Shown here in pieces: positions 43,723-52,856 of a DNA stretch of 64,000 nt. The notes under the pieces were generated by a model. That model was not told the DNA's origin. It was given only the letters and a program-made list of their open reading frames with translations, and ran no database searches. Numbering within the stretch: the stretch's first letter is position 1; each line of letters starts with the position of its first letter. Both the position numbers and the translations under genes were made by a program. The stretch spans positions 1,142,796 through 1,206,795 of the forward strand of contig NZ_SMZY01000001.1 of NCBI RefSeq assembly GCF_004358755.1, written 5' to 3'. The DNA is from Peribacillus frigoritolerans. Lineage in GTDB: Bacteria > Bacillota > Bacilli > Bacillales > Bacillaceae.

Positions 43723-44445
43723 ATGAAAGTTTCCCTGTTTATCACTTGTTTAGCAGATGTTTTTTATTCAAATGTCGGGAAAAGCACGGTGGAACTGCTT
43801 GAAAAGCTGGGCTGTGAGGTTGATTTTCCTAAATCCCAGACCTGCTGCGGTCAGCCTGCCTATAATAGCGGGTATCACAAAGAAACGAGAGAAGTGGCAA
43901 AACATATGATCAAAACATTTGAACAATCTGATTATGTTGTAGGGCCATCAGGTTCTTGTGTGGCTATGCTGCATGAATATGAGGAACTGTTTGCAAATGA
44001 TCCTGACTGGAGAGAAAAAGCTCATCAGCTTGCTGAAAAATCATATGAGCTTACTCAATTTTTGTTGGAAGTACTGAAAGTTGATAACGTAAATGCAGCT
44101 CTGCATGCACATGCGACGTATCATAAATCCTGTCATATGACGAGACTGCTCGGGGTCAAGGATGCACCTGAGAGATTGCTCCGGAATGTAAGCGGTTTAA
44201 ACGTAACACCTCTTCCAAACAGTCATGATTGCTGCGGATTCGGAGGAACGTTTTCTGTTAAAATGGTCCCGATTTCAGAGCAGATGGTCGACGAAAAGCT
44301 AAAGCATATTCAAGATACGGATGCCGAACTTTTAATAGGGGCAGACTGCGGCTGTCTGATGAACATCGGCGGCAGAATCAACCGCAAAGGGATTCCGATT
44401 AAAGTGATGCATATTGCAGAAGTGCTAAATAGCGGGGTGAAATGA
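43723..44445 (+). CDS. lutA: L-lactate utilization protein LutA
   Basis: 240 residues from ATG 43723 (GAGGAGGAG upstream). Two CCG domains: [15 protein letters not shown] and [10 protein letters not shown], with [22 protein letters not shown] at the start. LutA, LutB and LutC together oxidise L-lactate to pyruvate through Fe-S clusters in Bacillus. A TATAAT box lies at 43681-43686. One base separates its stop from lutB. Confidence 0.9.
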   Translation: MKVSLFITCLADVFYSNVGKSTVELLEKLGCEVDFPKSQTCCGQPAYNSGYHKETREVAKHMIKTFEQSDYVVGPSGSCVAMLHEYEELFANDPDWREKAHQLAEKSYELTQFLLEVLKVDNVNAALHAHATYHKSCHMTRLLGVKDAPERLLRNVSGLNVTPLPNSHDCCGFGGTFSVKMVPISEQMVDEKLKHIQDTDAELLIGADCGCLMNIGGRINRKGIPIKVMHIAEVLNSGVK

Positions 44446-44446
44446 C

Positions 44447-45880
44447 ATGCCAATGAAAATAGGAAATGAAGCTTTTTTCGACAGGGTTGAAAAAGGGGTA
44501 AATAATCCGTTCATGAGAAATGCTGTTGCCTCTGCACAAGAACGAATGCAGGGAAGGCGCCTGCATGCAACAGAAGAGCTGGGAAATTGGGAAGAGTGGC
44601 GGAAACTTGGGGAAGAAATCCGCACACATACGATGGAAAATCTTGATTATTATTTGGAACAGCTGAGTGAAAATGTATCAAAACGGGGAGGTCATGTCTT
44701 TTTTGCCTCAACAAAAGAAGAAGCCAACAAATACATAACAGAGATTGCGATTCAGAAACAAGCTAAAAAGGTTGTTAAATCAAAGTCGATGGTAACAGAA
44801 GAAATTCATTTGAATGATGCTTTAGAAAAAGCAGGCTGTGAAGTGATTGAGACAGATCTCGGGGAGTATATCCTTCAGCTGGATGACCATGATCCGCCTT
44901 CGCATATTGTCGTTCCTGCTCTCCATAAAAACAAAGAACAAATCCGTGACACATTTAAAGAAAAACGCGGCTACGACAAATCAGAAATGCCTGAAGAGCT
45001 CGCCTTATTTGCGAGGGAACAGCTTCGCAAGGATTTTCTGAGTGCAGATCTTGGAATCACAGGATGCAATTTTGCAGTAGCAGAATCCGGCTCAATCAGT
45101 TTGGTCACGAATGAAGGAAATGCAGGCCTTGTAACAGCATTGCCGAAAACCCAAATTACGGTGATGGGGATGGAGCGCATCGTTCCAACTTGGGAAGAGC
45201 TGGATGTATTAGTCAGCTTGCTGTGCAGAAGCGCAGTTGGACAAAAGTTAACGAGCTATATCACAGGATTAACGGGTCCAAAAGATGATGGGGATGCAGA
45301 CGGTCCAGAAGAATTTCATCTCGTTATCGTAGACAATGGACGTTCGAATATAATAGGCACTGAGTTTCAAAGCGCGCTTCATTGCATCCGGTGTGCAGCA
45401 TGTGTAAATGTATGTCCAGTTTATCGGCATATTGGAGGTCATTCCTATGGATCAATTTATGCAGGTCCAATTGGTGCCGTCCTTTCGCCATTGCTTGGAG
45501 GCTATGAAGATTACAAAGAGCTTCCGTATGCATCATCACTCTGTGCAGCGTGTACAGATGCCTGTCCTGTGAAAATACCTTTGCATGAACTATTAATAAA
45601 GCACCGCCGGAAAATTGTTGAAGATGAAGGAAAATCAACATTTGGTGAAAAGCTTGCGATGAAAGGCTATCAGCTGGCTGCAAGCTCGCCAAATTTATAC
45701 GGGGCAGGAACAAAATCAGCATCAGCGGTGATGTCGCCATTTACAAGTGCAGGCAGCATCAAAAAAGGACCAGGCCCTATCAAGCCATGGACTGATGTAA
45801 GGGACTTTCCTGCTCCAAGTAAAGAGAGATTCAGAGACTGGATGAAGGGAAGGGAGGAGAGCAGAAATGATAAAAGGTAA
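44447..45880 (+). CDS. lutB: L-lactate utilization iron-sulfur protein LutB
   Basis: 477 residues. An N-terminal LUD domain ([34 protein letters not shown]) is followed by two 4Fe-4S motifs, [12 protein letters not shown] (Cys313 on) and CAACTDACP, in [10 protein letters not shown] context. It is the central electron-transfer component of the Lut complex. Ends with a Lys/Arg-rich tail overlapping lutC by 14 bp. Confidence 0.92.
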   Translation: MPMKIGNEAFFDRVEKGVNNPFMRNAVASAQERMQGRRLHATEELGNWEEWRKLGEEIRTHTMENLDYYLEQLSENVSKRGGHVFFASTKEEANKYITEIAIQKQAKKVVKSKSMVTEEIHLNDALEKAGCEVIETDLGEYILQLDDHDPPSHIVVPALHKNKEQIRDTFKEKRGYDKSEMPEELALFAREQLRKDFLSADLGITGCNFAVAESGSISLVTNEGNAGLVTALPKTQITVMGMERIVPTWEELDVLVSLLCRSAVGQKLTSYITGLTGPKDDGDADGPEEFHLVIVDNGRSNIIGTEFQSALHCIRCAACVNVCPVYRHIGGHSYGSIYAGPIGAVLSPLLGGYEDYKELPYASSLCAACTDACPVKIPLHELLIKHRRKIVEDEGKSTFGEKLAMKGYQLAASSPNLYGAGTKSASAVMSPFTSAGSIKKGPGPIKPWTDVRDFPAPSKERFRDWMKGREESRNDKR

Positions 45881-46586
45881 CATACAAAATCAAGAGCCAT
45901 TTCTTGAAACAGTTGCTGCAAAACTCGGCCGGGGCAGAAGAAAAGCAGTGACTAAACCCAACTGGTCGATCACTCCACAATGGGAAGTATTAAAAAATGC
46001 GGATGCTGATGAGCTGGCGGAAGTTTTAAAAAAGCAGTGCCTGTTAATCCATACACAGTTTATCGAAACAACTGCTGCTCAGCTTTCTGATAAAATGATG
46101 CATGTTTTTGACGAGTATGAAGTGAGATCAGCGGTCATTGCTAAAGACAACCGTTTTCAAGAATTTGGTTTGGATAATGAAATAACCAAAGCATGGCCAA
46201 TGGCTGGCATACATATTCACGAATGGACGCCCCATTTAAAAGAGAAAAATATTGAAGCCTCAGAAAGAGCCGATATCGGAATCATATTCAGTGATATGAC
46301 CCTTGCTGAGTCAGGAACCGTTGTGGTATTCAGTGATAAAAACAAAGGAAGGTCCATAAATCTACTTCCTAAAACCTGCCTTTGCATCATCCCAAAAAGC
46401 ACGATCGTACCGCGATTGACTCAAGCTGCACTACATATAAGCAATCAAATCAAACAGGGCAGCCATTTATCATCATGTGTTGACTTTATTACTGGACCAA
46501 GCAACAGTGCAGATATCGAGCTTAATCTGATTGTTGGAGTACACGGGCCAATCAAAGCCACATATATTGTTGTTCAAGATAAATAA
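45867..46586 (+). CDS. lutC: L-lactate utilization protein LutC
   Basis: 239 residues, LUD domain only. [63 protein letters not shown] are typical of LutC. GGGAGGAG lies in the end of lutB. It completes lutABC, which is closed by a strong terminator. Confidence 0.92.
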   Translation: MIKGNIQNQEPFLETVAAKLGRGRRKAVTKPNWSITPQWEVLKNADADELAEVLKKQCLLIHTQFIETTAAQLSDKMMHVFDEYEVRSAVIAKDNRFQEFGLDNEITKAWPMAGIHIHEWTPHLKEKNIEASERADIGIIFSDMTLAESGTVVVFSDKNKGRSINLLPKTCLCIIPKSTIVPRLTQAALHISNQIKQGSHLSSCVDFITGPSNSADIELNLIVGVHGPIKATYIVVQDK

Positions 46587-46596
46587 ATTCAATCCA

Positions 46597-46634
46597 AAAA
46601 CCCTGGCTGTTCAAGTATCAGCCAGGGTTTTGCG
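46597..46634 (+). terminator. Terminator of lutABC
   Basis: AAAACCCTGGCTG (46597-46609) pairs perfectly over 13 bp with CAGCCAGGGTTTT (46619-46631). Confidence 0.85.
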
Positions 46635-46686
46635 CTTACTGAATTATATCCTTTCATATATGCGGAAAAGTTTATGAGAAAAGGTA

Positions 46687-46714
46687 AAAAGAAGCCGGTG
46701 CTGTCCGGCTTCTT
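46687..46714 (-). terminator. Terminator of the pxp operon (minus strand)
   Basis: GAAGCCGG and CCGGCTTC (46691-46698, 46705-46712) form a perfect stem; on the minus strand it is followed by TTTTTACC. Confidence 0.85.
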
Positions 46715-46721
46715 CCTGAGT

Positions 46722-47912
46722 TTATGCAAATAATTTCGGAATGCCATTGACAAGCGTGTATCCGCCCATAAGCGCCATGGCTACAACAATCAATGCGCCA
46801 AAAATAGTCATCCATACGGGATGCTTATAATCACCGACAATTTTCTTTTTATGTGCAGCAATCAGCATAACTCCAAGGGCGACAGGTAAAATTAATCCGT
46901 TGAGTGAGCCTACAAGAATAAGGATTTTAACAGGCTCCCCGATTACAGAAAATACAAATGTTGATACGGCAATAAAGCCAACAATAAACCATTTATGATA
47001 TTTCTCAATCATTGGACTGAAGGTTCTTATGAAAGAAACAGATGTATAGGCAGCACCTACTACTGATGTTACAGCAGCAGCCCACATGATGACTCCAAAC
47101 ATTTTGTAGCCGACATTACCGGCGGCATGTTTAAATACTGAAGCAGGAGGATTAGCAGGATCTAAAACCAGCCCTTGAGCAACAATACCTAAAGCAGCTA
47201 AGAATAAGAATATGCGCATAATGGATGCAATGCCAATTGCGGAAATGGAGCTTTTCGTTACTTGAGGGAGGGCAGCTTGTCCTTTAATGCCCGCTTCAAG
47301 CAACCGGTGTCCTCCGGCAAATGTGATATATCCTCCAACAGTTCCTCCTACAAGAGTGACAATCGCAAGGTAATCAATCGTGTCAGGCATAACCGTTTTT
47401 ACTGCAGCTTCAGCATAAGGCGGCTGGGCCGATACCATGACGTAAACAGTAAGGGCGATCATGACAAAGCCCATTACTTGTGCAAAACGGTCCATCACTT
47501 TACCGGCTTCTTTTACAAGAAAGATACCAATTGCGACGATGCCGCTTAGAATAGCTCCTGTTTGAGAGGACATCCCAAACATAACATTGGCGCCGAGTCC
47601 AGCTCCGCCGATGTTTCCTATATTAAATGCTAGTCCCCCAAGTACGATTAAGATTGAAATGAAATACCCAAGACCTGGAAAGACTGCATTCGCTATATCC
47701 TGTGCTGGTTTTTCAGCGACTGCAATGATGCGCCATATATTCAGCTGCGCACCAAGATCAATTATGATGGACATTAAAATGACAAACCCGAAACTTGCAG
47801 CCAGCAATTGTGTAAAATGTGTGGTTTGAGTTAAAAATCCAGGCCCGATGGCTGAAGTAGCCATCAAAAAGGCTGCGCCAAGCAGCAGGCTAAAGTTGGA
47901 TTGTTTTTTCAT
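46722..47912 (-). CDS. NRAMP-like transporter of the 5-oxoproline operon (YcsG-like)
   Basis: 396 residues with about eleven membrane helices. The fold is NRAMP/LeuT-like (GPGFLTQTTHFTQLL in helix 1, GGYITFAGGH, VGAAYTSVSF), but the Asp-Pro-Gly-Asn metal-binding motif of true Mn/Fe transporters is replaced by Gly-Pro-Gly-Phe. It is the last gene after pxpB-pxpC-pxpA, corresponding to ycsG next to ycsF in B. subtilis. Import of 5-oxoproline or a related solute is more likely than metal import. Confidence 0.82.
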   Translation of the reverse strand: MKKQSNFSLLLGAAFLMATSAIGPGFLTQTTHFTQLLAASFGFVILMSIIIDLGAQLNIWRIIAVAEKPAQDIANAVFPGLGYFISILIVLGGLAFNIGNIGGAGLGANVMFGMSSQTGAILSGIVAIGIFLVKEAGKVMDRFAQVMGFVMIALTVYVMVSAQPPYAEAAVKTVMPDTIDYLAIVTLVGGTVGGYITFAGGHRLLEAGIKGQAALPQVTKSSISAIGIASIMRIFLFLAALGIVAQGLVLDPANPPASVFKHAAGNVGYKMFGVIMWAAAVTSVVGAAYTSVSFIRTFSPMIEKYHKWFIVGFIAVSTFVFSVIGEPVKILILVGSLNGLILPVALGVMLIAAHKKKIVGDYKHPVWMTIFGALIVVAMALMGGYTLVNGIPKLFA

Positions 47913-47933
47913 GATGAGACCTCCAGAATTTTG

Positions 47934-48713
47934 TTAAGCAAGAATACTTCCTGCTTTTTCAATGCTTATTCCTGCATGCTGCAGGGCAACTGATATGTAT
48001 TTAGCAAATGGAAGGGCATGAACGCCGTCTCCATGTATGCAGATTGTATCTGCTTTAATGGATAGGTTTTTCCCGGAAAGGGATGTGACCTTCCCATCTT
48101 TCACCATTCGTATGACTTGTGCTACAGCCGCTTCTTGATCCTCAATCAAAGCCCGCGGGTCCCGCCTTGAGGTTAACGTGCCATTGTCCTGATAGGTTCT
48201 GTCTGAAAAAACCTCATTTGCGGTTTTTAAACCCAATTTCTCCCCAGCTTTAATTAACTCACTGCCTGCCAGTCCGAATAAAATGAAACTGGAATCAACT
48301 TTGTAGACAGCTTCCGCAATGGCTTCTGAAATTTGGCTGTTGACTGAGGCCATATTATACAGGGCACCATGCGGTTTAACGTGCTGAACAGAACCTCCTT
48401 CAGAGGATGCAAAGCCTGATAAAGCGCCGATTTGATAGACAACAAGATCATATACTTCTCTCGGAGTGAGGTCCATATTTCTTCTACCAAATCCGGTTAA
48501 GTCATGAAAACCGGGATGTGCTCCGATTCCAACACCTTTTTCAATCGCAAGTTTAACTGTTTTTCTCATAGTAGAAGGATCGCCGGCATGAAATCCGCAG
48601 GCAATATTGGCAGAAGAAACGAAATTCAATATGTCTTCATCGTTTCCCAGTACATAAGCACCAAAGCTTTCTCCCATATCACAGTTTAAATCAACCTTAT
48701 GCATGTCTTTCAT
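47934..48713 (-). CDS. pxpA: 5-oxoprolinase subunit A (LamB/YcsF family)
   Basis: 259 residues. [14 protein letters not shown] at the start, then [63 protein letters not shown] and [11 protein letters not shown] are the YcsF/PxpA hallmarks. With PxpB and PxpC it opens 5-oxoproline to glutamate using ATP. It follows pxpC by 4 bp. Confidence 0.92.
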   Translation of the reverse strand: MKDMHKVDLNCDMGESFGAYVLGNDEDILNFVSSANIACGFHAGDPSTMRKTVKLAIEKGVGIGAHPGFHDLTGFGRRNMDLTPREVYDLVVYQIGALSGFASSEGGSVQHVKPHGALYNMASVNSQISEAIAEAVYKVDSSFILFGLAGSELIKAGEKLGLKTANEVFSDRTYQDNGTLTSRRDPRALIEDQEAAVAQVIRMVKDGKVTSLSGKNLSIKADTICIHGDGVHALPFAKYISVALQHAGISIEKAGSILA

Positions 48714-48717
48714 CTCC

Positions 48718-49713
48718 CTAATTCAATTTCAGCAGCATGCCCTGTTTTAATAGCTGCAATCTTCTTTCTCTGTCTATCAGCAGCTCCTGAGCTTCCTCAA
48801 GCGATATTTCCTTGAACCGGACAACCTCACCTGGTTTAAATTGGGCAAGGTAGGGCAAATCGACAGAGGCGACCTGTGCGATTTTTGGATATCCGCCGGT
48901 AGTCTGTCTGTCAGCCAGCAGGATAATCGGGTTGCCGTCTGCAGGAACTTGAATCGTTCCAAAGCTGACAGCTTCGGAAATCATTTCTGTTTTGTCTTCT
49001 AATGTAAGCTGCGGGCCTTCCATCCTGTAACCCATTCGGTCAGAATTAGGTGTTATTTTAAACGTTTCAGAGAAAATCATGGATTTGCTTTCCTCTGAAA
49101 AGTCTTCAAATTGCCTTCCTTTAATAACACGCACGCTTTCATCTTCTCGCAGGAAAGGAATAAATTCGGGAGATGCAGACCATTCGATTTCTGAATAAAG
49201 AGCCGAGTCATGAAGAGCTTCATGCAGTTTAATGGATTGTTCAGACATCTTTCCAACAGATAGTATATCCCCATTCTCGATGGCTCTTCCTTCATATCCG
49301 CCAATTCCTGCTCTCAGGTAGGTTGATTTGCTTCCCATCACTTCAGGGACTTCAATTCCGCCAGCGACTGCAAGATAAGCTCTGCACCCTTTTTTAGCTC
49401 CGCCAAATGAAAGCAAGCTTCCTTTTTTCACAAATAATGGCTTCCACATTTTTGCAGGCCTGTCATTCAGAATGGGAGATAAATCTCCTCCGCAAACAGA
49501 AATCATGGAATCTGATTGAAATTCAAAGTGTGCTCCGATCAATGTCATTTCAATGGCTGCCTCGTTCTCTGAATTTCCGACAAGCATATTTGCAATTCTA
49601 TGGGAGAGGGTATCCATTGCACCGCTTGCGATCACGCCGTACTTTTGAGAACCATATCTGCCAAGATCTTGAATAGATGTCAGAAGGCCTGATTTATTGA
49701 CTTTTATCGTCAT
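48718..49713 (-). CDS. pxpC: 5-oxoprolinase subunit C (KipA-type biotin-dependent carboxylase-like)
   Basis: 331 residues. [76 protein letters not shown] and [18 protein letters not shown] are typical of PxpC/KipA. Its ATG overlaps the end of pxpB by 4 bp. Confidence 0.92.
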   Translation of the reverse strand: MTIKVNKSGLLTSIQDLGRYGSQKYGVIASGAMDTLSHRIANMLVGNSENEAAIEMTLIGAHFEFQSDSMISVCGGDLSPILNDRPAKMWKPLFVKKGSLLSFGGAKKGCRAYLAVAGGIEVPEVMGSKSTYLRAGIGGYEGRAIENGDILSVGKMSEQSIKLHEALHDSALYSEIEWSASPEFIPFLREDESVRVIKGRQFEDFSEESKSMIFSETFKITPNSDRMGYRMEGPQLTLEDKTEMISEAVSFGTIQVPADGNPIILLADRQTTGGYPKIAQVASVDLPYLAQFKPGEVVRFKEISLEEAQELLIDRERRLQLLKQGMLLKLN

Positions 49714-50420
49714 ATCATTCTCTCCTTTTCTTCAAGAAATTGATCATATGAAATCGGTTTGAACCTAATAACATCACCGGCTTTTAATAGACTTGGAGAT
49801 TTTCTTTCAGGCTGAAAAAGCTTTAAAGGAGTCTGTCCTATTAACTGCCACCCGCCAGGAGTCTCAATTGGATAGATCCCTGTCTGACTACCTGCAATTC
49901 CTACTGATCCAGCGGGGATTTTTAATCTCGGAGAACTTCTTCTTGGAGCCGCAATCTTTTCAGACATTCCTCCAATGTAAGGAAAGCCGGGAGCGAAGCC
50001 AATCATATACACTAAATATTCACTTTCAGAATGAATGCTTATGACCTCTTCGGGCGATAACTTGTTATGTTCTGCTACAAATTCCAGATCCGGACCAAGC
50101 TCTCCGCCGTAGCATACAGGAATCAGAACGGTTCTTCCAGACTCAGATTGTGCTTTATCAAGCGTTTTCATCGTTTCTGATATGTATTCTGAAACAATCT
50201 GATAGGGATAGGAATCCGGGTTCACTCTGCTCGCTTTTATGGGATCATAGATAAGCGTCACCGTTGTAAATGCAGGAATGCATTCGATCAGCCAGTCTGG
50301 TGAATGCTGGTCAAAATAGGAGAAGACATGCTGAACGTTTTCATGAGTATTATTTTCAATCATCTTTCCAAGTTCAATAATAATAGCGGCATCACCTAAA
50401 GGACTTAGGGTAAATTCCAT
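49710..50420 (-). CDS. pxpB: 5-oxoprolinase subunit B (KipI-type)
   Basis: 236 residues from the ATG at 50420 (TAGGAGGTG upstream on the minus strand); earlier in-frame codons lack a site. LSPLGDAAIIIELG, IGFAPGFPYIGGM, PAGSVGIAGSQTGIYPIETPGGW define the family. In B. subtilis the homologue KipI also inhibits kinase KinA. First gene of the operon; a 23-bp inverted repeat lies 28 bp before it. Confidence 0.92.
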   Translation of the reverse strand: MEFTLSPLGDAAIIIELGKMIENNTHENVQHVFSYFDQHSPDWLIECIPAFTTVTLIYDPIKASRVNPDSYPYQIVSEYISETMKTLDKAQSESGRTVLIPVCYGGELGPDLEFVAEHNKLSPEEVISIHSESEYLVYMIGFAPGFPYIGGMSEKIAAPRRSSPRLKIPAGSVGIAGSQTGIYPIETPGGWQLIGQTPLKLFQPERKSPSLLKAGDVIRFKPISYDQFLEEKERMI

Positions 50421-50447
50421 TTCAGCACCTCCTAAAATTGATGTATA

Positions 50448-50470
50448 AATATGAATAATCAATTCATATT
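50448..50470. promoter_or_regulatory. Operator-like inverted repeat upstream of pxpB
   Basis: AATATGAAT (50448-50456) and ATTCATATT (50462-50470) are perfect 9-bp arms around a 5-bp centre, in the promoter region of the pxp operon. No kipR-like gene is adjacent. Confidence 0.6.
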
Positions 50471-50561
50471 AGATGTAGTTCATCTTATAATAAGAAAGCT
50501 CAGAATTCAAATGACTCTTTATAAAATTTGGGTTTGACAAGAAAAGGAAAGTGAAGTAAAT

Positions 50562-50590
50562 TTGAAGTAAGCTTTTATATTCTCTATACA
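50562..50590 (+). promoter_or_regulatory. Promoter of the mutS2-like gene and its leader
   Basis: TTGAAG (50562-50567) and TATACA (50585-50590) with 17-bp spacing would start the transcript near 50597, giving a 20-nt stretch with AAAAAAGGGG before the first leader ORF. TTGACA at 50534-50539 with TAAATT (17 bp further) is an alternative. Confidence 0.5.
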
Positions 50591-50618
50591 ATCATCCTTA
50601 AAAAAGGGGTTTTGTTAT

Positions 50619-50642
50619 ATGTTAGGTGTCGTTCTTAACTAA
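50619..50642 (+). CDS. Leader peptide 1 (MLGVVLN)
   Basis: A seven-codon ORF, 9 nt after AAAAAAGGGG. Codons 5-7 plus the first base of the stop form the 5' arm of the long-range stem (GTTCTTAACT), so a ribosome stalled here would hide that arm. Translation is inferred from the ribosome binding site only. Confidence 0.55.
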   Translation: MLGVVLN

Positions 50643-50747
50643 TCCGTAATTTCATACGGTCATCACTGTGCCCGGCGTGCAAAAATAGATTTTGCAATGC
50701 TTATTTAACTATGCGCAGATCGATGAGTTAAGAACAAATCATAGCAT

Positions 50748-50810
50748 ATGAGAGGTGCCTGCTCAGCTGTGTTTTTATGCACAGTTTTTTATTTGTCCAA
50801 AAAAGGATGA
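50748..50810 (+). CDS. Possible leader ORF 2 (20 codons) spanning terminator 1
   Basis: ATG 50748 to TGA 50808-50810, starting MRGACSAVFLC. It has no strong ribosome binding site. Terminator 1 lies entirely within it. May be coincidental. Confidence 0.3.
   Translation: MRGACSAVFLCTVFYLSKKG
50765..50790 (+). terminator. Leader terminator 1
   Basis: AGCTGTG (50765-50771) pairs with CACAGTT (50780-50786) around an 8-nt loop, followed by a T-run through 50790. Confidence 0.65.
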
Positions 50811-50817
50811 GAGCAGT

Positions 50818-50892
50818 ATGGAGAAAAAGCGCTCTATAGACCATTTCAGCCGCAATGAACGTTTGTTCATTGCGGCTTTTTTTCGTTACTAA
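50818..50892 (+). CDS. Leader ORF 3 (24 codons) spanning terminator 2
   Basis: ATG 50818 follows AAAAAAGGATGAGAG, a credible ribosome binding site, and TAA 50890-50892 ends directly before the AAGGAGG of the mutS2-like gene. The peptide begins MEKKRSIDHFSRNERL and ends FIAAFFRY. Codons 11-20 form both arms of terminator 2, so translation should melt that hairpin. Confidence 0.5.
   Translation: MEKKRSIDHFSRNERLFIAAFFRY
50848..50883 (+). terminator. Leader terminator 2 (strong)
   Basis: AGCCGCAATGAAC (50848-50860) pairs perfectly over 13 bp with GTTCATTGCGGCT (50865-50877) around GTTT, followed by seven T. It lies only 24 bp before the mutS2-like start codon. Confidence 0.85.
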
Positions 50893-50907
50893 AGGAGGAA
50901 TATTTAC

Positions 50908-52827
50908 ATGAACAACCATACTTTGAACGTTTTAGATTACCTTACTATAAAAGAAACAATCAGCACTTATGCAATGACAGACTCTGGCAAGCAGCGGGTA
51001 TTAGCCATTATGCCGATGTCTCATGTTAAACAGATTCAGGCCCTTTTGTCAGAAACAGACGAAGCAGCTGCCATTTTGGAGAAAAGTTCAAGTGTCCCTA
51101 TTTCAGGTCTTGAAGGCATTGAAATCATAGTAAAGCAGTTTAATAAAGGTGTTGCCTTAAGACCGCATCACTTTTCACAGCTTCTGTCATTTATAGAAGA
51201 CGGCTTGAAAATGAAACGGTTCATGAATGATAAAGAAATGCTGGCACCCCGTGTGTCCTCATATGTACATGGAATTGAAGAGCTTCCTGAGATCGCTGCT
51301 GAAATCACCAGATGCATTCGAAACGGCAGAGTTGACGACATGGCGGGAAAAGAGCTGTCAAAAGTAAGAAAACAGCTGGCCATTGCAAATGACCGTTTGA
51401 AAGAAAAACTGAACTCCATTGTCAAGTCTCAGAAATATAAGAGCTACTTGCAGGACGCCATTGTAAGTGAACGCGGCGGACGCTTATGTATATCTGTTAA
51501 AAGAGAATATAAAGGGAAAATTAAAGGTGCGGTCATGGATGCATCAGCATCAGGTTCAACACTATATGTTGAACCTGAAGATGCAGCGTCCATTCAGGAT
51601 CAGATTTATCTATTATTGTCACAGGAAGAACTGGAGTCCGAAAAGATTTTAAGTTATTTAACCGGCTTGGCAGAGTCTCATGAAAAACAGCTTCTTCAAT
51701 CAATAGAAGTGATGGTGCATTATGACGTATTATTTGCAAAAGCAAAATACAGCCGCATGATTGACGGCAGGGCACCAGCTGTTCATGATCAAAAAATGAT
51801 CAGCCTGAAAAATGCCAGGCATCCGCTTTTGGGAAGCAAAGCCGTTCCTCTTACTATTGAAATAGGGAAGGATTTTCAGGCCCTCGTCATTACCGGTCCT
51901 AATACTGGCGGAAAAACAGTGGTTTTAAAAACGGTAGGTCTCCTTGTTCTAATGGCACAATCCGGGTTCCATATCCCTGCTGATAAGGAAAGTTCAATTG
52001 GCATTTACCAGCAGATTTTGCTTGATATTGGTGATGGGCAAAGCATTGAACAAAACTTGAGCACGTTCAGTTCACACATGACGAATATTATTTCAATTTT
52101 AAAGAAAACAAATGAATATAGCCTTGTATTGCTAGATGAGCTAGGATCAGGAACAGATCCGGGAGAAGGAATGGGGCTTGCAAGTGTCATTCTTCAAAAA
52201 ATTCATCAAAAAGGTGCGACCTTGCTTGCCACGACACATTACAGTGAAATAAAGGACTTTGCTGAAAAAGAAGAAGGCTTCAAAAATGGATCGATGGATT
52301 TTGATATTGAAACCCTTCAGCCAACCTATAAACTTAAGATAGGCGTAGGCGGGGAGAGTCAGGCGTTTTCCATTGCCCTCCGTTTAGGCATGCATCCGGA
52401 ATTAATTGAAAAAGCACATGCCATCACGTATAAAGAAACAAAAAGGTACGGAAAAGCTCAATATGATCTATATGAAAAAAAGGAACTGGATAAACAAATT
52501 TCCGTCAATCGTTACAAAAAGAAACAGACAAAAGCAATAGAGGCAGAGGTGCAGACTTTTATAAAAGGAGACAATGTGCTTTTAAAAGCAACAAATGAGC
52601 ACGGAATTGTATACAGCGGTCCGGATAAGGGGGGAAACTACACGGTCTTTGTTAAAGGGATAAAACAATCTATTAATCATAAACGAATGCAGCTTCATAT
52701 TTCAGCTGAAGAGCTTTATCCGGAAGATTACGACTTTGATATCATTTTTGAATCAGCAGAAAATCGAAAAAAAGCGGCACAAATGCAAAAAAGACACTCT
52801 GATTTAACCATTGAACGAGATCATTAA
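50908..52827 (+). CDS. MutS2-like ATPase without Smr domain
   Basis: 639 residues. The N-terminus (LNVLDYLTIKETISTYAMTDSG, SGLEGIEIIVKQFNKG) and the ABC-type ATPase (Walker A TGPNTGGKT at 329-337; Walker B LVLLDELGSGTDPGEG near 405-420; FSSHMTNI) are MutS2-like. After a shortened coiled-coil clamp comes a KOW-like segment (KGDNVLLKATNEHGIVY); the C-terminal Smr nuclease domain of full-length MutS2 (about 785 residues in B. subtilis) is absent. MutS2 homologues act in DNA recombination control and rescue of collided ribosomes. The preceding attenuator-like leader favours a translation-stress role here. Confidence 0.85.
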   Translation: MNNHTLNVLDYLTIKETISTYAMTDSGKQRVLAIMPMSHVKQIQALLSETDEAAAILEKSSSVPISGLEGIEIIVKQFNKGVALRPHHFSQLLSFIEDGLKMKRFMNDKEMLAPRVSSYVHGIEELPEIAAEITRCIRNGRVDDMAGKELSKVRKQLAIANDRLKEKLNSIVKSQKYKSYLQDAIVSERGGRLCISVKREYKGKIKGAVMDASASGSTLYVEPEDAASIQDQIYLLLSQEELESEKILSYLTGLAESHEKQLLQSIEVMVHYDVLFAKAKYSRMIDGRAPAVHDQKMISLKNARHPLLGSKAVPLTIEIGKDFQALVITGPNTGGKTVVLKTVGLLVLMAQSGFHIPADKESSIGIYQQILLDIGDGQSIEQNLSTFSSHMTNIISILKKTNEYSLVLLDELGSGTDPGEGMGLASVILQKIHQKGATLLATTHYSEIKDFAEKEEGFKNGSMDFDIETLQPTYKLKIGVGGESQAFSIALRLGMHPELIEKAHAITYKETKRYGKAQYDLYEKKELDKQISVNRYKKKQTKAIEAEVQTFIKGDNVLLKATNEHGIVYSGPDKGGNYTVFVKGIKQSINHKRMQLHISAEELYPEDYDFDIIFESAENRKKAAQMQKRHSDLTIERDH

Positions 52828-52828
52828 A

Positions 52829-52856
52829 AAGAGAGGGACATCATTGTCCCTCTTCC
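52829..52856. terminator. Bidirectional terminator between mutS2-like and lipoprotein genes
   Basis: AGAGGGACA (52832-52840) pairs perfectly with TGTCCCTCT (52845-52853) around TCAT. On the minus strand it is followed by CTTTTTAA, a better T-run than on the plus strand. Confidence 0.75.

Larger units (their letters stand above)
50597..50907 (+). promoter_or_regulatory. Complex attenuator-like leader of the mutS2-like gene
   Basis: About 310 nt without a normal gene. Elements in order: leader ORF 1 (50619-50642); hairpin CCGTA/TACGG (50644-50659); hairpin TGCAAAA/TTTTGCA (50678-50696); the arm AGTTAAGAAC (50726-50735), complementary to GTTCTTAACT inside ORF 1 (50631-50640); ORF 2 with terminator 1; ORF 3 with terminator 2; then AAAGGAGG and the mutS2-like start. 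CTGTGC at 50666-50671 can also pair with GCACAG (50779-50784), the 3' arm of terminator 1, giving an alternative antiterminated fold. Mutually exclusive pairings, a leader peptide and terminators are typical of ribosome-stalling attenuators. Confidence 0.7.

Noticed and set aside
50597..50907. Known riboswitch or T-box in the mutS2-like leader
   Set aside because: I looked for T-box (GGGTGGTACCGCG-like), guanidine, ZTP and fluoride signatures and found none. The leader-peptide attenuator reading fits better.
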